A stretch of 64,000 nucleotides of DNA from Moniliella sp. 'wahieum'. Taxonomy: Eukaryota; Basidiomycota; Moniliellomycetes; Moniliellales; Moniliellaceae. Of this stretch, positions 45,991 to 56,837 are shown in pieces. The DNA lies in NCBI GenBank assembly GCA_003971905.1, contig RSEE01000019.1, positions 1-64,000 of the forward strand, written 5' to 3'. Each line of letters starts with the position of its first letter. The first letter of the stretch is position 1. Under the pieces are notes generated by a model, which saw nothing but the letters and a program-made list of their open reading frames with translations, was not told where the DNA came from and ran no database searches. Both the position numbers and the translations under genes were made by a program.

Positions 45991-47815
45991 GGGCACAAAG
46001 CTCGTTTCGTCGCTCGAATAGCTGTAAGCATAACTAACGACTGAGGGTGGGGGAAATGAATATCCTGGGTGCCTACTTAATCATTACATACAGCATTTTT
46101 CACAACTAACTGATAAACGAGAAACATCTCCGTAGGTTCATCTGAACATATGGAGGGTGCTGACAGAAGCGTACAACGTATAGCACAGCGTGCGATAGAT
46201 GTCACTCTGGTCACAGTGTGGCAGAGTGGTAAGGTACTAGGATATTGCTAGACGTGCCTCAGTTGATCGGTGACGCTTGCCAACCAGGGTGGAAGAGTGG
46301 AACTCGCTGGTAGCCCACCCCCTGTTCTAACGCTATATCTCCTGTCTCCGCTGTCTCCTTCCTTTAGGGTGTTGCATAAATACTCGTTGCTCATCTTTTA
46401 TCTTCTCAGCAAGTCTGAAAGTTGGTTTGTAGCTGATCCGTGAGATCAGGGGTGGGCTCCCAATCGCACGCTAGCACATGCTTTCTGGGCAAATATTGGA
46501 TTCAGCAACTATTTTGACTAACTTCAGTCATACGTGTAATCTTTAGCTGACAACAGTATTACCCTGTCGACCCGATTTGGGAATAAAGACCAACAAAGTA
46601 AGATGCATAACATTATTTTAGGGTAATGGCTACTGAAACACTAATTTGTCACCGTTTCGCTGACCTTATACCCTTGTCCAATCGATTTATCCCAAGCATC
46701 TCGGTTTTCCACGTTTTTATTATATGTTTACATGGGCCCTCAGCAGTTCAGTAGAACCCCTCTGGGGGACACCTCTCGGCGTATAGCAGATGGCGCTTGT
46801 ATGGCAAGGCTGCGTAGGTAGGATTTTCTTGGTCAGTTATACGCTTCTAAATCTGATATCCGTACTCCGGGTGTGAATAAGGGGCAGCGTAAGAAAATTC
46901 TTCCATGTGACGGGGATCAGTGTAACGGGAACCGGGACTGCATGACACGTCGAGCTCTTAGCGACTGAAACTATGCTGTAGCTGAGAGATCTACTAGGGT
47001 TATGTTGGGTGCCAGCAAGAAGGCACTGGAGAGAACAGCGAGTCAATTACTAAGGGGGGAAAGAGTTGCCTGTACCGTATACGGACAACCAAACTATCAA
47101 GAGAGGATGGAGGGAAACGTAAAATGAACAAAGGGGAGTCGTCACCATAAGGGTTGGCCGTTCCCCACCATTCCTCGTAGGCGGGGAACAATGAAACAAC
47201 CGGTCCAGCTGGGGCCCCAGGTGTTAAGGACAAACAATATAGACAAAAGGGCACAGTCGTCGCCAAGGATTAAAATATGGTCGATGATAGTCGCCGCTTT
47301 GGGCACCTACGGACATGGTACGAGTGCCCCACTATTACCGTGAGACTGGATTGGGGTTGATAGGAGTGAGTGTTGCTAGAATAGGACAAAGGATCGCGCA
47401 GGAAGACCGTAACAGCCTGGACGCCCTCGGGCCTCACAGTTACTTCGAGCAGTTTTGACTCGGCAGTGACGCGCTGCCCGTGGAGCAACGCCCCCGGTTC
47501 ACTCCTGTTGACCTGCTCGTTGCGTGCGACCTTTTCCACTAGCAGTGGGTGAGCGCAACCCGGCGCATAGGAGGCGTTGGAAGAGTTCTGTGACAGGTGA
47601 AAGGTGGAGGGGGAGGCCGCCATAGATCGGGTTCGATCTAACCTAGCGCAGTGAGGCCCGTCTGCTCTAGCCAGGAGGCCGCCCAGATTGAGGGAGGTGC
47701 GATTGGGGTGGCCACATGGTGAGTGCCAATTCACAGGGGGAAAGGGACTATTGTAGAGCGGATACGTAGAATGGTGATCGGGCGGGTCGGCTCGCTACCC
47801 ACTATCGGACTGAAT

Positions 47816-47900
47816 TGGATTTGGGAGTGAGCCCTATCGTTGTAGGTAGAGCAGACGGGCCTTAGCAGAAGAGATCGATCGGATCAGTCCGATTGTACCC
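47816..47900. repeat. Diverged dispersed repeat B, copy 1
   Basis: Aligns with 50953-51052: TTTGGGAGTGAGCCCTATCG against TTTGGGAGCGAGCTCTATTG, then GGTAGAGCA and GATCGGATC in both. Several differences are C/T or G/A. Confidence 0.5.
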
Positions 47901-48167
47901 GATGACCATGCAGGATGGCCAACCTGGGGACGGAGTTAGGAAGGGAAAAGGAGAGCGCGTAGGCTCCGTGGGCCCGCCTTCGCGGGTGATACAAGGCCAC
48001 ACCCCCACTACCTGTATACCTGCATTGGCATGCATCTCAAAAGACACGTCCTCTATCTGGATATATATGGGAAGACGATACTCTGAGGAAGGGATCATCG
48101 ATCCGTCATCGATCTTGATTCAAGCGACACAGCATGGCAGGATGCAGAATTGGAAATTGGAGCGAGC

Positions 48168-48978
48168 TTAGTCCTTCGGTGACACATATGCATAGAGCTT
48201 TTGAATTTTCCCAATTTGGTTCTTGAGCTCTTGGCACTCTTCTTCCTCGTCCGGGCCCTGAGGAGGCTCAGGGGGACCGCTGTCCGTCGCCTTGCTACCA
48301 CGAACAGGAGGGTTCGCTTCTTATTCGTCTTGCGGCAGATCAAGTACAACAAAAGTCGGGTCGACTAGCACAGAAGTAAGGGTACTTAAATTCCCACATG
48401 TGGCCAAACGTTTCGAGGCTGACGGTGCTTGCTGACAGACCAAAGAGTTGCTTGAGCCAGGCAGGCTCTTTTGTGATATGTTTTCGAAACCGAGCTTGTC
48501 GAGTGTGCCGACAAAGGATGCAAAGCTGGAGTACTTTTTTTGAAGCCGGTGCGAAGCACCATACTTGTAAATTGATCGTCGTTCTGCATGCAATCAACAG
48601 AGCATCGTAGCACAGGCACCGAAGTCTTTGTTCAGAACCCTCACCCAACAATACAACACATCAGAGTCAAAAAGAAAGAGAGCATTGACGTACAACAATC
48701 AGAAATGAGTCACCCGTAGATGGCCAGCGCACGAGGTGGTTCCACGCACCATCTTCGAGCATGTCAAAGAGCCTGCGGACAACACGAGGGGGTTTGCCCT
48801 GTTGGGACCCTTTCTTCTTTTTCCCATTTTGGCGCTCGTTCCCCGGGTGAGTATGGCCGGGCGGGGAGGATAAAGTACTTGGCTCCGCCTCCAGATTGCC
48901 TGGCGGTTGTGCGTTGGAGGAGGAAGGCTGGTAGTATACTGCAGTGGTCTGCACCGGGGGGAGAGCAGGTGCGCACAT
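48168..48978 (-). CDS. HSF-type DNA-binding protein (small, divergent)
   Basis: ATG 48978 opens MCAPALPPVQTT, then a Ser/Pro/Gly-rich lead and the HSF fold: VVRRLFDMLEDGAWNHLVRW, PSTGDSFLIV, intron, then NDDQFTSMVLRTGFKKKYSS with FASFVGTLDKLGF, and WEFKYPYF, SRPDF at the usual wing/strand positions. In canonical HSFs the recognition helix reads FSSFVRQLNxYGF; here it is FASFVGTLDKLGF, so the key Arg-Gln pair is replaced. The tail has a short helix EEECQELKNQIGKIQKLYAY before the stop at 48168-48170, which might be a reduced trimerisation segment. About 220 codons, far shorter than Hsf1 or Skn7, with no response-regulator domain. One intron, 48584-48693. Frame breaks near 48480 and 48330. A TATAAG box lies about 85 bp upstream of the ATG (49059-49065, minus). 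DNA-binding ability is uncertain. Confidence 0.8.
48584..48693 (-). other. Intron in the HSF-type gene
   Basis: Donor GTACGT after codons for SFLIV, acceptor GCATGCAG before codons for NDDQF; this is a position where fungal HSF domains are often split. Confidence 0.85.
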
Positions 48979-51960
48979 GAGACACGGGATGGCGGGGCGG
49001 TGGGTGATTGTGATGGTGGTAGGGTGGATGGAGGGAAATCCAGATGCACCTCCCTACTTATACTGTGTGGGAAGGATGCTCTCGTCTCGTGCGGAAGGAA
49101 TGTCTGCCCCCGCTGAGACGCGAGAGGAGAAGCCGAGACTGCCGAACCAATCAATAATCATCGATGATGATCTCCCAGTTGTGCGCTCTCTACTGCTCAC
49201 TTGTTGTCACTGTGTCTATCTACAGTCGTCACTCGCGTCATGGCGACGCGTCACTAGTCACTCCTGGTCTGTTTACGCGGTACGGAAAAGAGCGGGGCCC
49301 TCTGCGGGGCCCGCCGCCTGGGGTTGCGACTTCCGGGTGCAGCAGGACATGGATACTAAACGTTGAACGGGTCTCAATTGCGACTCAAACTTCGCATCGC
49401 GTCATGCAAAAGGTTTTAATATCCGGGAGCAGATGGCAACATTATCTCTGTGTCCGCCCAAAATGGCTCTCAACTACAAACTAGAACAAAGTCTACGCCC
49501 ACTGCAACCCGCGTCCGGGGCTGTGGGAAGAGGCCGTCCAAACTATACCGACAGCTTACCTGCGCACGTAGAGACGATACCATCAGAGAGGTTTTATTCT
49601 TCCTCACAGGCCCCATCACACCACTGCAGCACCATACCCCTGTTGTGTTACTCACATACCCCGTTACTTTCATATCATGCCAACAAAAAAATGGGGAGCA
49701 CACTGTGTGTTGGCACTGTGGATAACCAACGGTTTCACCATCACGGTGCTAATATACTAGCATCGTGGACAATCCCAACTCTTCCCTTCAAAACAGGGCG
49801 AACTAACCCATATAACCAAAGAGACAGAGAAAACGCTCACTGTGTTCACTCTGCGCCACTCTCCTCGTCACCCTCTAGCGTGATTCGATCTAGAGGTATA
49901 TATATGCCTTCATGAAGCGAGTCGAAACAGAGTACACTCACAGATGTGTGTACGCTGAAAGTTTGCCTCAGATCCTATCTGACTGGCTAGTAAACGGGCC
50001 AACACAAGCCCCAACGTTGGCACGTTAGTTTCCTGTGATTCTTACGGCGTATATTCACTGGGCTTTCCCTACTACGAGAAAAGCAATACGCTCGCAAGGT
50101 AAAAGGCCGTTGATGCTTCGAGTGTGCAGTTCGGACACCACAACAGAACCGCCACTGCACAGCGGAAAGGTGTGGGTGCTAAGGCAACTTGTGTACGACT
50201 GCCACGCATGAAGAGTAATATATTGGGGTGTGTCGATGAGGTGACTGGGAACAAAAAGGCGACTATTATAAAAATGAGGAGGGGCGCGAGCTTCAAGAGC
50301 AGGCGCCGGGCTGGGAGGGCCACCTGCGGTGGGGTTTGTAGGGGTACCATCCCTTAGAGGTCCAAAAGTTAGGGCTCACACTAGTATTTACTCGCTGGAG
50401 CCAGTGGTTGGTGCCGATGGGGACCTGGAGACCGTGAGTAACCGCTCAGCGTATAAGAGGCGGCTGCCAGTGTATGAACAAGCCGTGTATGCTCCGGCGA
50501 CTTAGACAGTAGTAACGTGTCTGAAAAGCCACCTTTGGGGCTGATGTACGGGCAGTGTGGCAGCGGGTGACAAACACCGCCAGAGCTGGAACGAAGGACT
50601 GGACTTGGCCTCGACTCGAGGTGGCTAGAAGAGGGATCGCGCGACTTGACTGGGATTGGATTCGACATAGCTGCAGGATGACCCACCGACAGGACGCTGG
50701 AGAGCCGGGAGGTGAGAAACAGAGCTGGGGGACGAGGACGGATATAGCTAGCAGAGACGATTACCGGAAGACGCAATGCTACCTGTACTGGATGAATTGG
50801 CTGGAAACGGGCAAGAAGACTCCCAGTGGCCCTTTTATATAGCCACCGACTTCCACGTGCCCAGGGGACGACTATTGTTGCACGATACATGTGACGCTGG
50901 TGGCCACCCTCGGGGCACCGCTCATGTTTCGAAAAATGGCACGATGGAGCTTGGTTGGGTTTGGGAGCGAGCTCTATTGTGGGCTTGGGTAGAGCAAAGG
51001 GGAACCATAGACTGTAGAGTAGATGAGATCGGATCGCATCCAACGCTACCCATAAAACATCACACTCTCCCTCCCAAGGCGTGTCCTGGCACCTTGCAGG
51101 GGGTAGTTTCTGCATTATACTCAGTCCACTCCAACTAGGAGGCGATGGCATTATCGTGTTGGTCATTCAACGAACCTGGGGTCGGCGGGGTGTTGAGCCA
51201 CCGTGGGTGTTGGCTTGTGTGTTTTGGCCAACGTCCTTTAGTCATCCCTGGACTCAGGGCTAGGAGTTCCTTTGTTTTCTCGCTCCTGTGTTTTCTTTGT
51301 TCCGCAGCCTAGCGCCTGGCAGCGGCTGGCTGCTTGAGTTTCTCTGTAGATGTCTGGCTGGATTAGACCACCACGGCCGCTACCACCAGAGTGCCATTGC
51401 ATAACCCTCGAGAGGACATCAGGGCTCCAGGTTTCATCACGGGTTCCTATTCCCGGTTCTGGCGGGAGTCAACGCCCGCTGGCGCCCCTGCGAGCCCGAT
51501 GCTTGTTGGGGTGAGGAAGGCTAAGAGAGCGCGAGGCTCAGCCAGGCTCGGCGTCCCGACTTTTGCAGATGTGGTGGATTGTAACCAGATTGGACAGGTA
51601 CCAGCGGCGCACTCGTCATAAGCGCACTATAACCCACGGCAGTCCCGACACGCAATGATGGTGGTACCAAGGCTGCCCATAGCATGGTTGGCCGCTGGAA
51701 AGCACGCACACGACTTGGATGTGAGGAGTCTGGTTGATGTCACGGATGATTGGTGGACAGTCAATATTCAATTTCAACTTGACGCTCAGCTGCAACGTTC
51801 AACAACCGTCGACGTGCGAGGGCCGTGTGCTGACATAAGCCGGATGCGTCGGTCCGTCGGCGTGCCCCGAAGCGACGGCCGTCGCGGTCGCCATCACCCC
51901 CATCGCCTCGGCCGCCGCCTCCCCGTCCTTCCCCGCCCCCTTGGTCGTGGCGCCCCTCCC
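48979..51960. other. Rest of gene-poor region and CTR9 promoter
   Basis: No gene I can support. Includes the promoter of the HSF-type gene, ATATATATG-type sequence near 49895, and one member of repeat B (50953-51052). A 261-codon minus-strand frame (50381-51166) has ordinary composition but no recognisable domain and overlaps the repeat. Composition returns to GC-rich from about 51790. Confidence 0.4.
50953..51052. repeat. Diverged dispersed repeat B, copy 2
   Basis: See copy 1 at 47816-47900; same orientation, ending in (A/C)G.TACCC in both. Confidence 0.5.
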
Positions 51961-54900
51961 ATGAGCGACGACCGCCTGCTCACCATCCCCTGGGTGGCAA
52001 CCAGTACATCGACGTCGACCTCACCCGTCTCTTTGCCCCGCCCGTGCCCAACGAGGAAGCGGTCGACTTTGACTTCCTTCTCCAAGTCTTGGGCGATGAG
52101 CGCCCCCCGCCCAAGTACTGGCTCCGCGTCGCTGCATACTGTGCCGCCAATGGCCATCCTGCTGAGGCCGAGGAGGTGTCGCGCGCCGTGCAATTCAGCT
52201 CTTTGGCCGTCCCTCCCGCCCCGGGGATGCGCCTGCTCCCGAGCTCGTCGGCGTTTACACCTTCTTGCGTCCCTCCTTCTCGCCCGCGCCCGCGACGCTC
52301 CTACGTCCTTCTCCCGGATGCTCGCTTCAAGGTCCTTGATCCAAGGCTGTTCCTCTTCCGTTCGGCCTTTTTTCGGAAGCGGACACGCTTCTGCGCCAAG
52401 CTGAATCTCTTGCTCATCTTGTCCGCCCTCCCCCTGCTGGCCACTCCAACCCATTTGCCTATGCCCGCCAGCTCACCGACCTGTCCAAGGGCGTTTGTTC
52501 TATCCCGGGACATGCGCGATCAGGCCATGTCTGCGTTCGAAAAGATCTTGGCCAGTCGCCCGTACCACACGATCGCGCTGCTGGGCAAAGGATGTCCTGC
52601 TGCTGCGTCGCAAGAGCTACAGCGAGGCGCTAGCGGTGTACCAAGTGGCGCTGCTGCACGTATATGTGGCTCAAAAGCTCACTGGTCCTGACCCACGGAT
52701 GGTATCGGGTTGGCGACTGGGGCCTGGAGCGTTACAGTGAGGCACGCGAGCGTGGCGTCGCAGCTTGGTATTGGACCCGACGAACCAGCGCGTTGACACT
52801 GCTCGGTCTCTCGTCACTCTACCTGTTCAAGTCCAGTTCCCCGCTTCTTTCCAGGGCGGAAAGAGATGCCCTGCGCCAAGACTACTACGCAGAGGGCATC
52901 CGCCTCCTTTCGCGAGCTTTCCACATCAACGATCGCAGTGCCATCACGGCCGTCGCCTTGGCAGAGCACTTTATCAGCAAGGCCACCTTGGTGATCTCCT
53001 CTGGTCTCCTCTCTGACGAGTCTGGCACGCACTGGGAAATCGTACGTGACATGTTGAACCGCCCTTGACGCTGGGAGAGCAAGCGATCCAGTATGCCGAT
53101 GCGTCCCGCTCCACGATCCAAGCCAAGCTCCAACACGCGCGCGCACTCCATTTCATGTCCTACCTTCCTGGTGGCGAGATCGCGCTTCGAACGGTAGCCC
53201 AGCGCTTCTATACCTCCGTTTTGGAGGACAGTACCCGCTTGGCCTGGCGCGCAGCTCGGGGGCAGCTGCGGGTACAGTAGCAACCAAACACACTCTCCCC
53301 TGAAGCCCTCGCAGCCGGTTGGCCCAGATTCAAATTTCTACCGGAAGCACCGCACCGGCCAAGGAGACGCTGCTGAAGTACACTACCAAGGCCATGACCG
53401 GCGGTTCGAGCGGGGGTGGAGATCCTTTTGTTGGCTGCTGCCCTGCGTGCGCGGCAGAACAACAGCGAAGAGCCTCGGCAGATGCTGGAGCGTGCTCTCA
53501 AGGTAATTGAAGCAGCACAAGAGCAAGTGGGGGTGGATGAGACGATGCGGGTGGCTGGCCAAGGCCCGATGTTTAGTGCATCAGGCGATCCCCATCAAGT
53601 ACCCTGGAAGGGAGAGCAACTTCACACGGGCTCGGTCCATGCGCTTGCTCGCCTGGGGCAGCAAGATCCCTACATCTACATTGACTTGGCCCAAATGGTC
53701 CAGACGCAGGATTCTGGTCTGGCTGGAAGAGCATACGCATCGGCGCTTAGAATTCTCAATGAGCGTGGCTTGGGGCCGCGCGATCAGATGCTGGCCGACC
53801 GTGTGCGGGCCAATCTGGCTGCCCTCATTGCTCTCGGGTCCCAATTGTCGGATGCGGAAGTGGAGGAAAAGACGGCATCGCTCAACTTGGCTTTGGATGA
53901 GATCCAAGGCGTGCTGGCCCAAGTTGGGAGCAACAAGGACGAACCAATCCGGGTCGTTTCGCAGTACAATCTCGGTCGCACCTATGAACTGGCGGGGAAG
54001 CGCGCTGACGCACAGCATGCGTACGAGCAGCTGCTCCAGGAGCACCCTGAGAGTATGTCGACGCCAAGGTCCGTCTGGCGCTCATGTTAGCGACCACAAG
54101 GCCAGTCGAGAGGAACGAGACCATGCATACACTCTGTTCCGCGAGTCGATTGCATCGGCCCCGGCCAACCTGGATGCTCGGCTAGCCTATGCAGTTTTCT
54201 TGGCTGGTGAGTTGCCCGGATCGCCCTCGAACGTCAACTGGCTCAGTCTCCGAGACTTTTTGGCAGAGCCGCTCAAGCCGCCTGACATGGGTGCTTCGAC
54301 GTTTGGTTCCAAAGCAGCAGCAGCCGAGCTGCAGGCCAAAGCGCGTCGGGACGCCACATCGCTGGCTGCGCTCGGCTGGTCCTACTACCAAACCGTTTTG
54401 GCCCAGCGTAACAAGCCCGCTGCAGGCAGACGGCGGAGCAGGCCAAGGCGGAGCGGACCAAGGGCTTGTTCCGTGCAGTAGACCTCTTTGACCGGGCGAT
54501 TGCGGTGGACAAAAAGTGTGCCTTGCTGCCCAAGGCCTGGCCATCTTGCTCAGCGAGGATGTGTTTGAGATCACTGAGCGCGGTTCCAACCTCTCCCTTC
54601 AGGAACGCTATCATCGGAACGCGGACGAGGCCATCTCGATCTTGTCTAAGGTCCGCGAGGTCCGCAATGATGCCAGTGTGCACATTTGTATTGGTCATGC
54701 CCTGATGCGCAAGAAAGAGTATTTCCGCGCAATCAAGAGTGTACGTCCTGCCCTCTCACATTCCTTTGTCTGTCTGACTGCCATACTGACCTTCTCCGGT
54801 GATCGCAGTACGAGCTTGCTGAAAGCCTGTACCATCCTCAGGGGTTGCTACTTACTTCGTTGCTGCAAAGCATGGCCCGAGCCGAGTATGCCGAGGGGCT

Positions 54901-56087
54901 TTTGGTCCGCTCCCCTACGCACTTGGGAATGCGATTGCCTATCTGGTTCGAGCACAGCGTCAGCTGAAGGAGATCAATACGACCAGCTCGTTACTCGAGG
55001 CACGGTGGGTGAGCTACAATGAGGCGGTACTGCGGCAGCGTCTGCTAGCGCTGCTGCATGACGTTGGACCGCAGTATCGTTCTGCCAAGGAGATGCGTGA
55101 GGCGATCGAAGGGATGAAGCAGGCAGTGGAGCTGATGACGAGCTTGGCCCCGTTGGCCTCGGCGCGCCAATTGTCCCATATTACTGCGGATTGGGGAGCA
55201 ACGGATCAAGTTTGCGACAGGCACTCTGTTGCCCCAAGCCGAAGTCGACTTGGCGCAGCAAGAAGCGTATGAAGCGCAGGAGCAGACCAAGATCAAGGCG
55301 GCGGAGGAGACACGGGCTGAACGGCAACGTCTGCTCGCCGAGAAGCGCAAGAGGCTGAGGTGGAGCGGCAGCGTCGGGCGGAAAACTGGCGCGCCGTCGC
55401 GAGGTGGCGAAGGAACAGTTGAACGAGAAGCTCGACTGGTCCGTGCTCGAGGCTGTGGGGCAAGAGAAGAAGGCACGCGCCCCAAGAAGGACAAGGCGTC
55501 AAAAAAGAAGGGTCGCAAGAGCCAGCGTGGGGAAGGAGAAAGCGACGATGCCGTTCTCTCGGATGGAAGCGATCTCTTTGCTTCGGCTGGTTCCGACGCG
55601 GATGATGGAGATCCCGAGGAAGCCGAGGCCAAGCGGCAACGCAAAGCGAACGCAGCCTTGGCCCGAATCAAGAAGTCCAAGAGCAAGAAGGGCACGGGTA
55701 AGGGTAAGAGCAAGGGCAAAGGGCGTGGCAAGCGTCGCACTCGCAAGGTTGCCAGTGACGAGTCGGGGGATGAGGAGGACAACCCTCCCGATCTCAACGA
55801 TGAGTCGGAGGAGTCGGGGAGTGAGTCGGATGCCCGTCCGAAGAAACGGGCGCGGAAATCAACTCAAATGTAAGTGCCTTTCTGACTTGTTGTACACTAA
55901 GTGCAAGGAAACTGAACACTTTCTTCCTTTCCTCCTCGTTTTGGACAGTATGGACGACGACGACATCATCGACTCGGACGAAAGAGTTTTGATTGTAGGC
56001 GTGGTTTGTGGTTCGGTTAGCGCACTCCCAAAAAAATGCACCTTGTATCGACTGGGTTTGTTTGTCATTGTGTGTATCTATGCATGA
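51961..56087 (+). CDS. CTR9: Ctr9, TPR subunit of the Paf1 complex
   Basis: ATG 51961 opens MSDDRLLTIP. One C added to the C4 run near 51990 restores LGGNQYIDVDLTRLF and DFDFLLQVLGDERPPPKYWL, the Ctr9 N-terminus. TPR helices follow throughout (ALAVYQVALLHVYVAQKL, LTLGEQAIQYADAS, PYIYIDLAQMVQTQDSG, RVVSQYNLGRTYELAGKRAD with AQHAYEQLLQEHPE, HICIGHALMRKKEYFRAIKS). The C-terminus is a charged coiled coil (EAYEAQEQTKIKAAEETRAE) and then Lys/Gly/Asp/Ser-rich sequence ending DDDDIIDSDE, the classic Ctr9 tail. Ctr9 scaffolds Paf1C on RNA polymerase II for H2B ubiquitination and H3K4/K36 methylation. Introns at 54741-54808 and 55870-55948. Ten or more frame breaks (e.g. near 52190-52560, 52750, 53065, 53280, 54055, 54430, 54530, 54960, 55200 and 55370). 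The stop could lie slightly before 56087. Confidence 0.93.
54741..54808 (+). other. Intron in CTR9
   Basis: Donor GTACGT after codons for YFRAIKS, acceptor GATCGCAG before codons for YELAESL; 68 nt. Confidence 0.85.
55870..55948 (+). other. Intron in CTR9 (last)
   Basis: Donor GTAAGT, acceptor TTGGACAG. Splicing continues into MDDDDIIDSDE. Confidence 0.8.
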
Positions 56088-56837
56088 GAGGGTGTTGCAT
56101 ACTACAGTTACATTTGACTCTCAAAAGTTTCGACAGGCATCCGTGGTCCGGAGCCACCTTCCCATCCCGCTTCACTCCTCCCACGCCCCTCACCTCCACA
56201 TACGCACAGTGACAGCGACAGGAAGGGAACGGTGGTCTATATACTGTTTGCGAGAAAGACTGCGGGGTTTACAGTGCCATTGGCCAGGCCTCAGACAAAG
56301 CATCATCACTTCTGAACAGGTTGACAATCTCACAATATTGGCTGCATTCCTTTGGCCAAAAGTCCTCCCAACATCCTGTGCCCCAGGCACCGCTTCCCCT
56401 TTCCCCTCGACTACTTGCGCATAAACCAGTGAAGCACCCACTAAGCAGGGAAAATGCTATACTGCCCGTTGTCCCATAATACACACCCCGTACCTTCACC
56501 CAGTTTGGTTGCCATGAAAGCTTCAAGCCCACAATCGAATCGCCTGCGGACTGGATCTAGGTGTAGGCTCTGTCGTGGCTTCGTAATTCCTGCCCACTCG
56601 ATGGCTACATCTCTGTTTGATTAAGGGCTTGGTGTTCGGCGTCTTTGTGCGCCATCTCCGTCCGTATACTCTCCACAACTCTCCTGTCCGTGTTTGGGCG
56701 TACCCGCGTCTCCGCTGCTGGTTATAATACGAGGTTACATGTTATCCTGGCACCATCTGCTCAATGTACTACAACACTTGGCTATAGGGCGCGTAGACAT
56801 ATTTTTTTTCTTTTCTCCTCCAAGATACCTGCCCACA
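56088..56837. other. Convergent intergenic region between CTR9 and MRP20
   Basis: No gene seen; presumably holds both 3' UTRs. Includes an A/T-rich TTTTTTTTCTTTTC tract near 56800. Confidence 0.4.

Larger units (their letters stand above)
37863..48167. other. A/T-richer gene-poor region, probably decayed repeats
   Basis: About 10 kb with no recognisable intact gene. CT-rich sequence with a 13-base poly-C lies at about 38940-39760. A possible decayed gag-like stretch lies at 41160-41990. Members of two diverged repeat families are at 45907-45990 and 47816-47900, and a 7-bp inverted repeat (GTTCCCC...GGGGAAC) at 47159-47189. Short frames (e.g. 42627-42932, 42898-43413 minus, 47270-47734 minus) match nothing I know. 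Confidence 0.5.

Noticed and set aside
46196-46300. GGCAGAGTGGTAAGG, reminiscent of a Leu/Ser tRNA D-arm
   Set aside because: No T-arm or acceptor pairing within the expected distance.
50381-51166. 261-codon minus-strand open frame
   Set aside because: Ordinary composition but no family match, no splice context, and it overlaps diverged repeat B; left as uncalled.
2041-56000. Programmed frameshifting as an explanation for the many frame changes
   Set aside because: Changes go in both directions, occur at different homopolymers, and share no heptamer or downstream structure visible by eye; sequence error is simpler.
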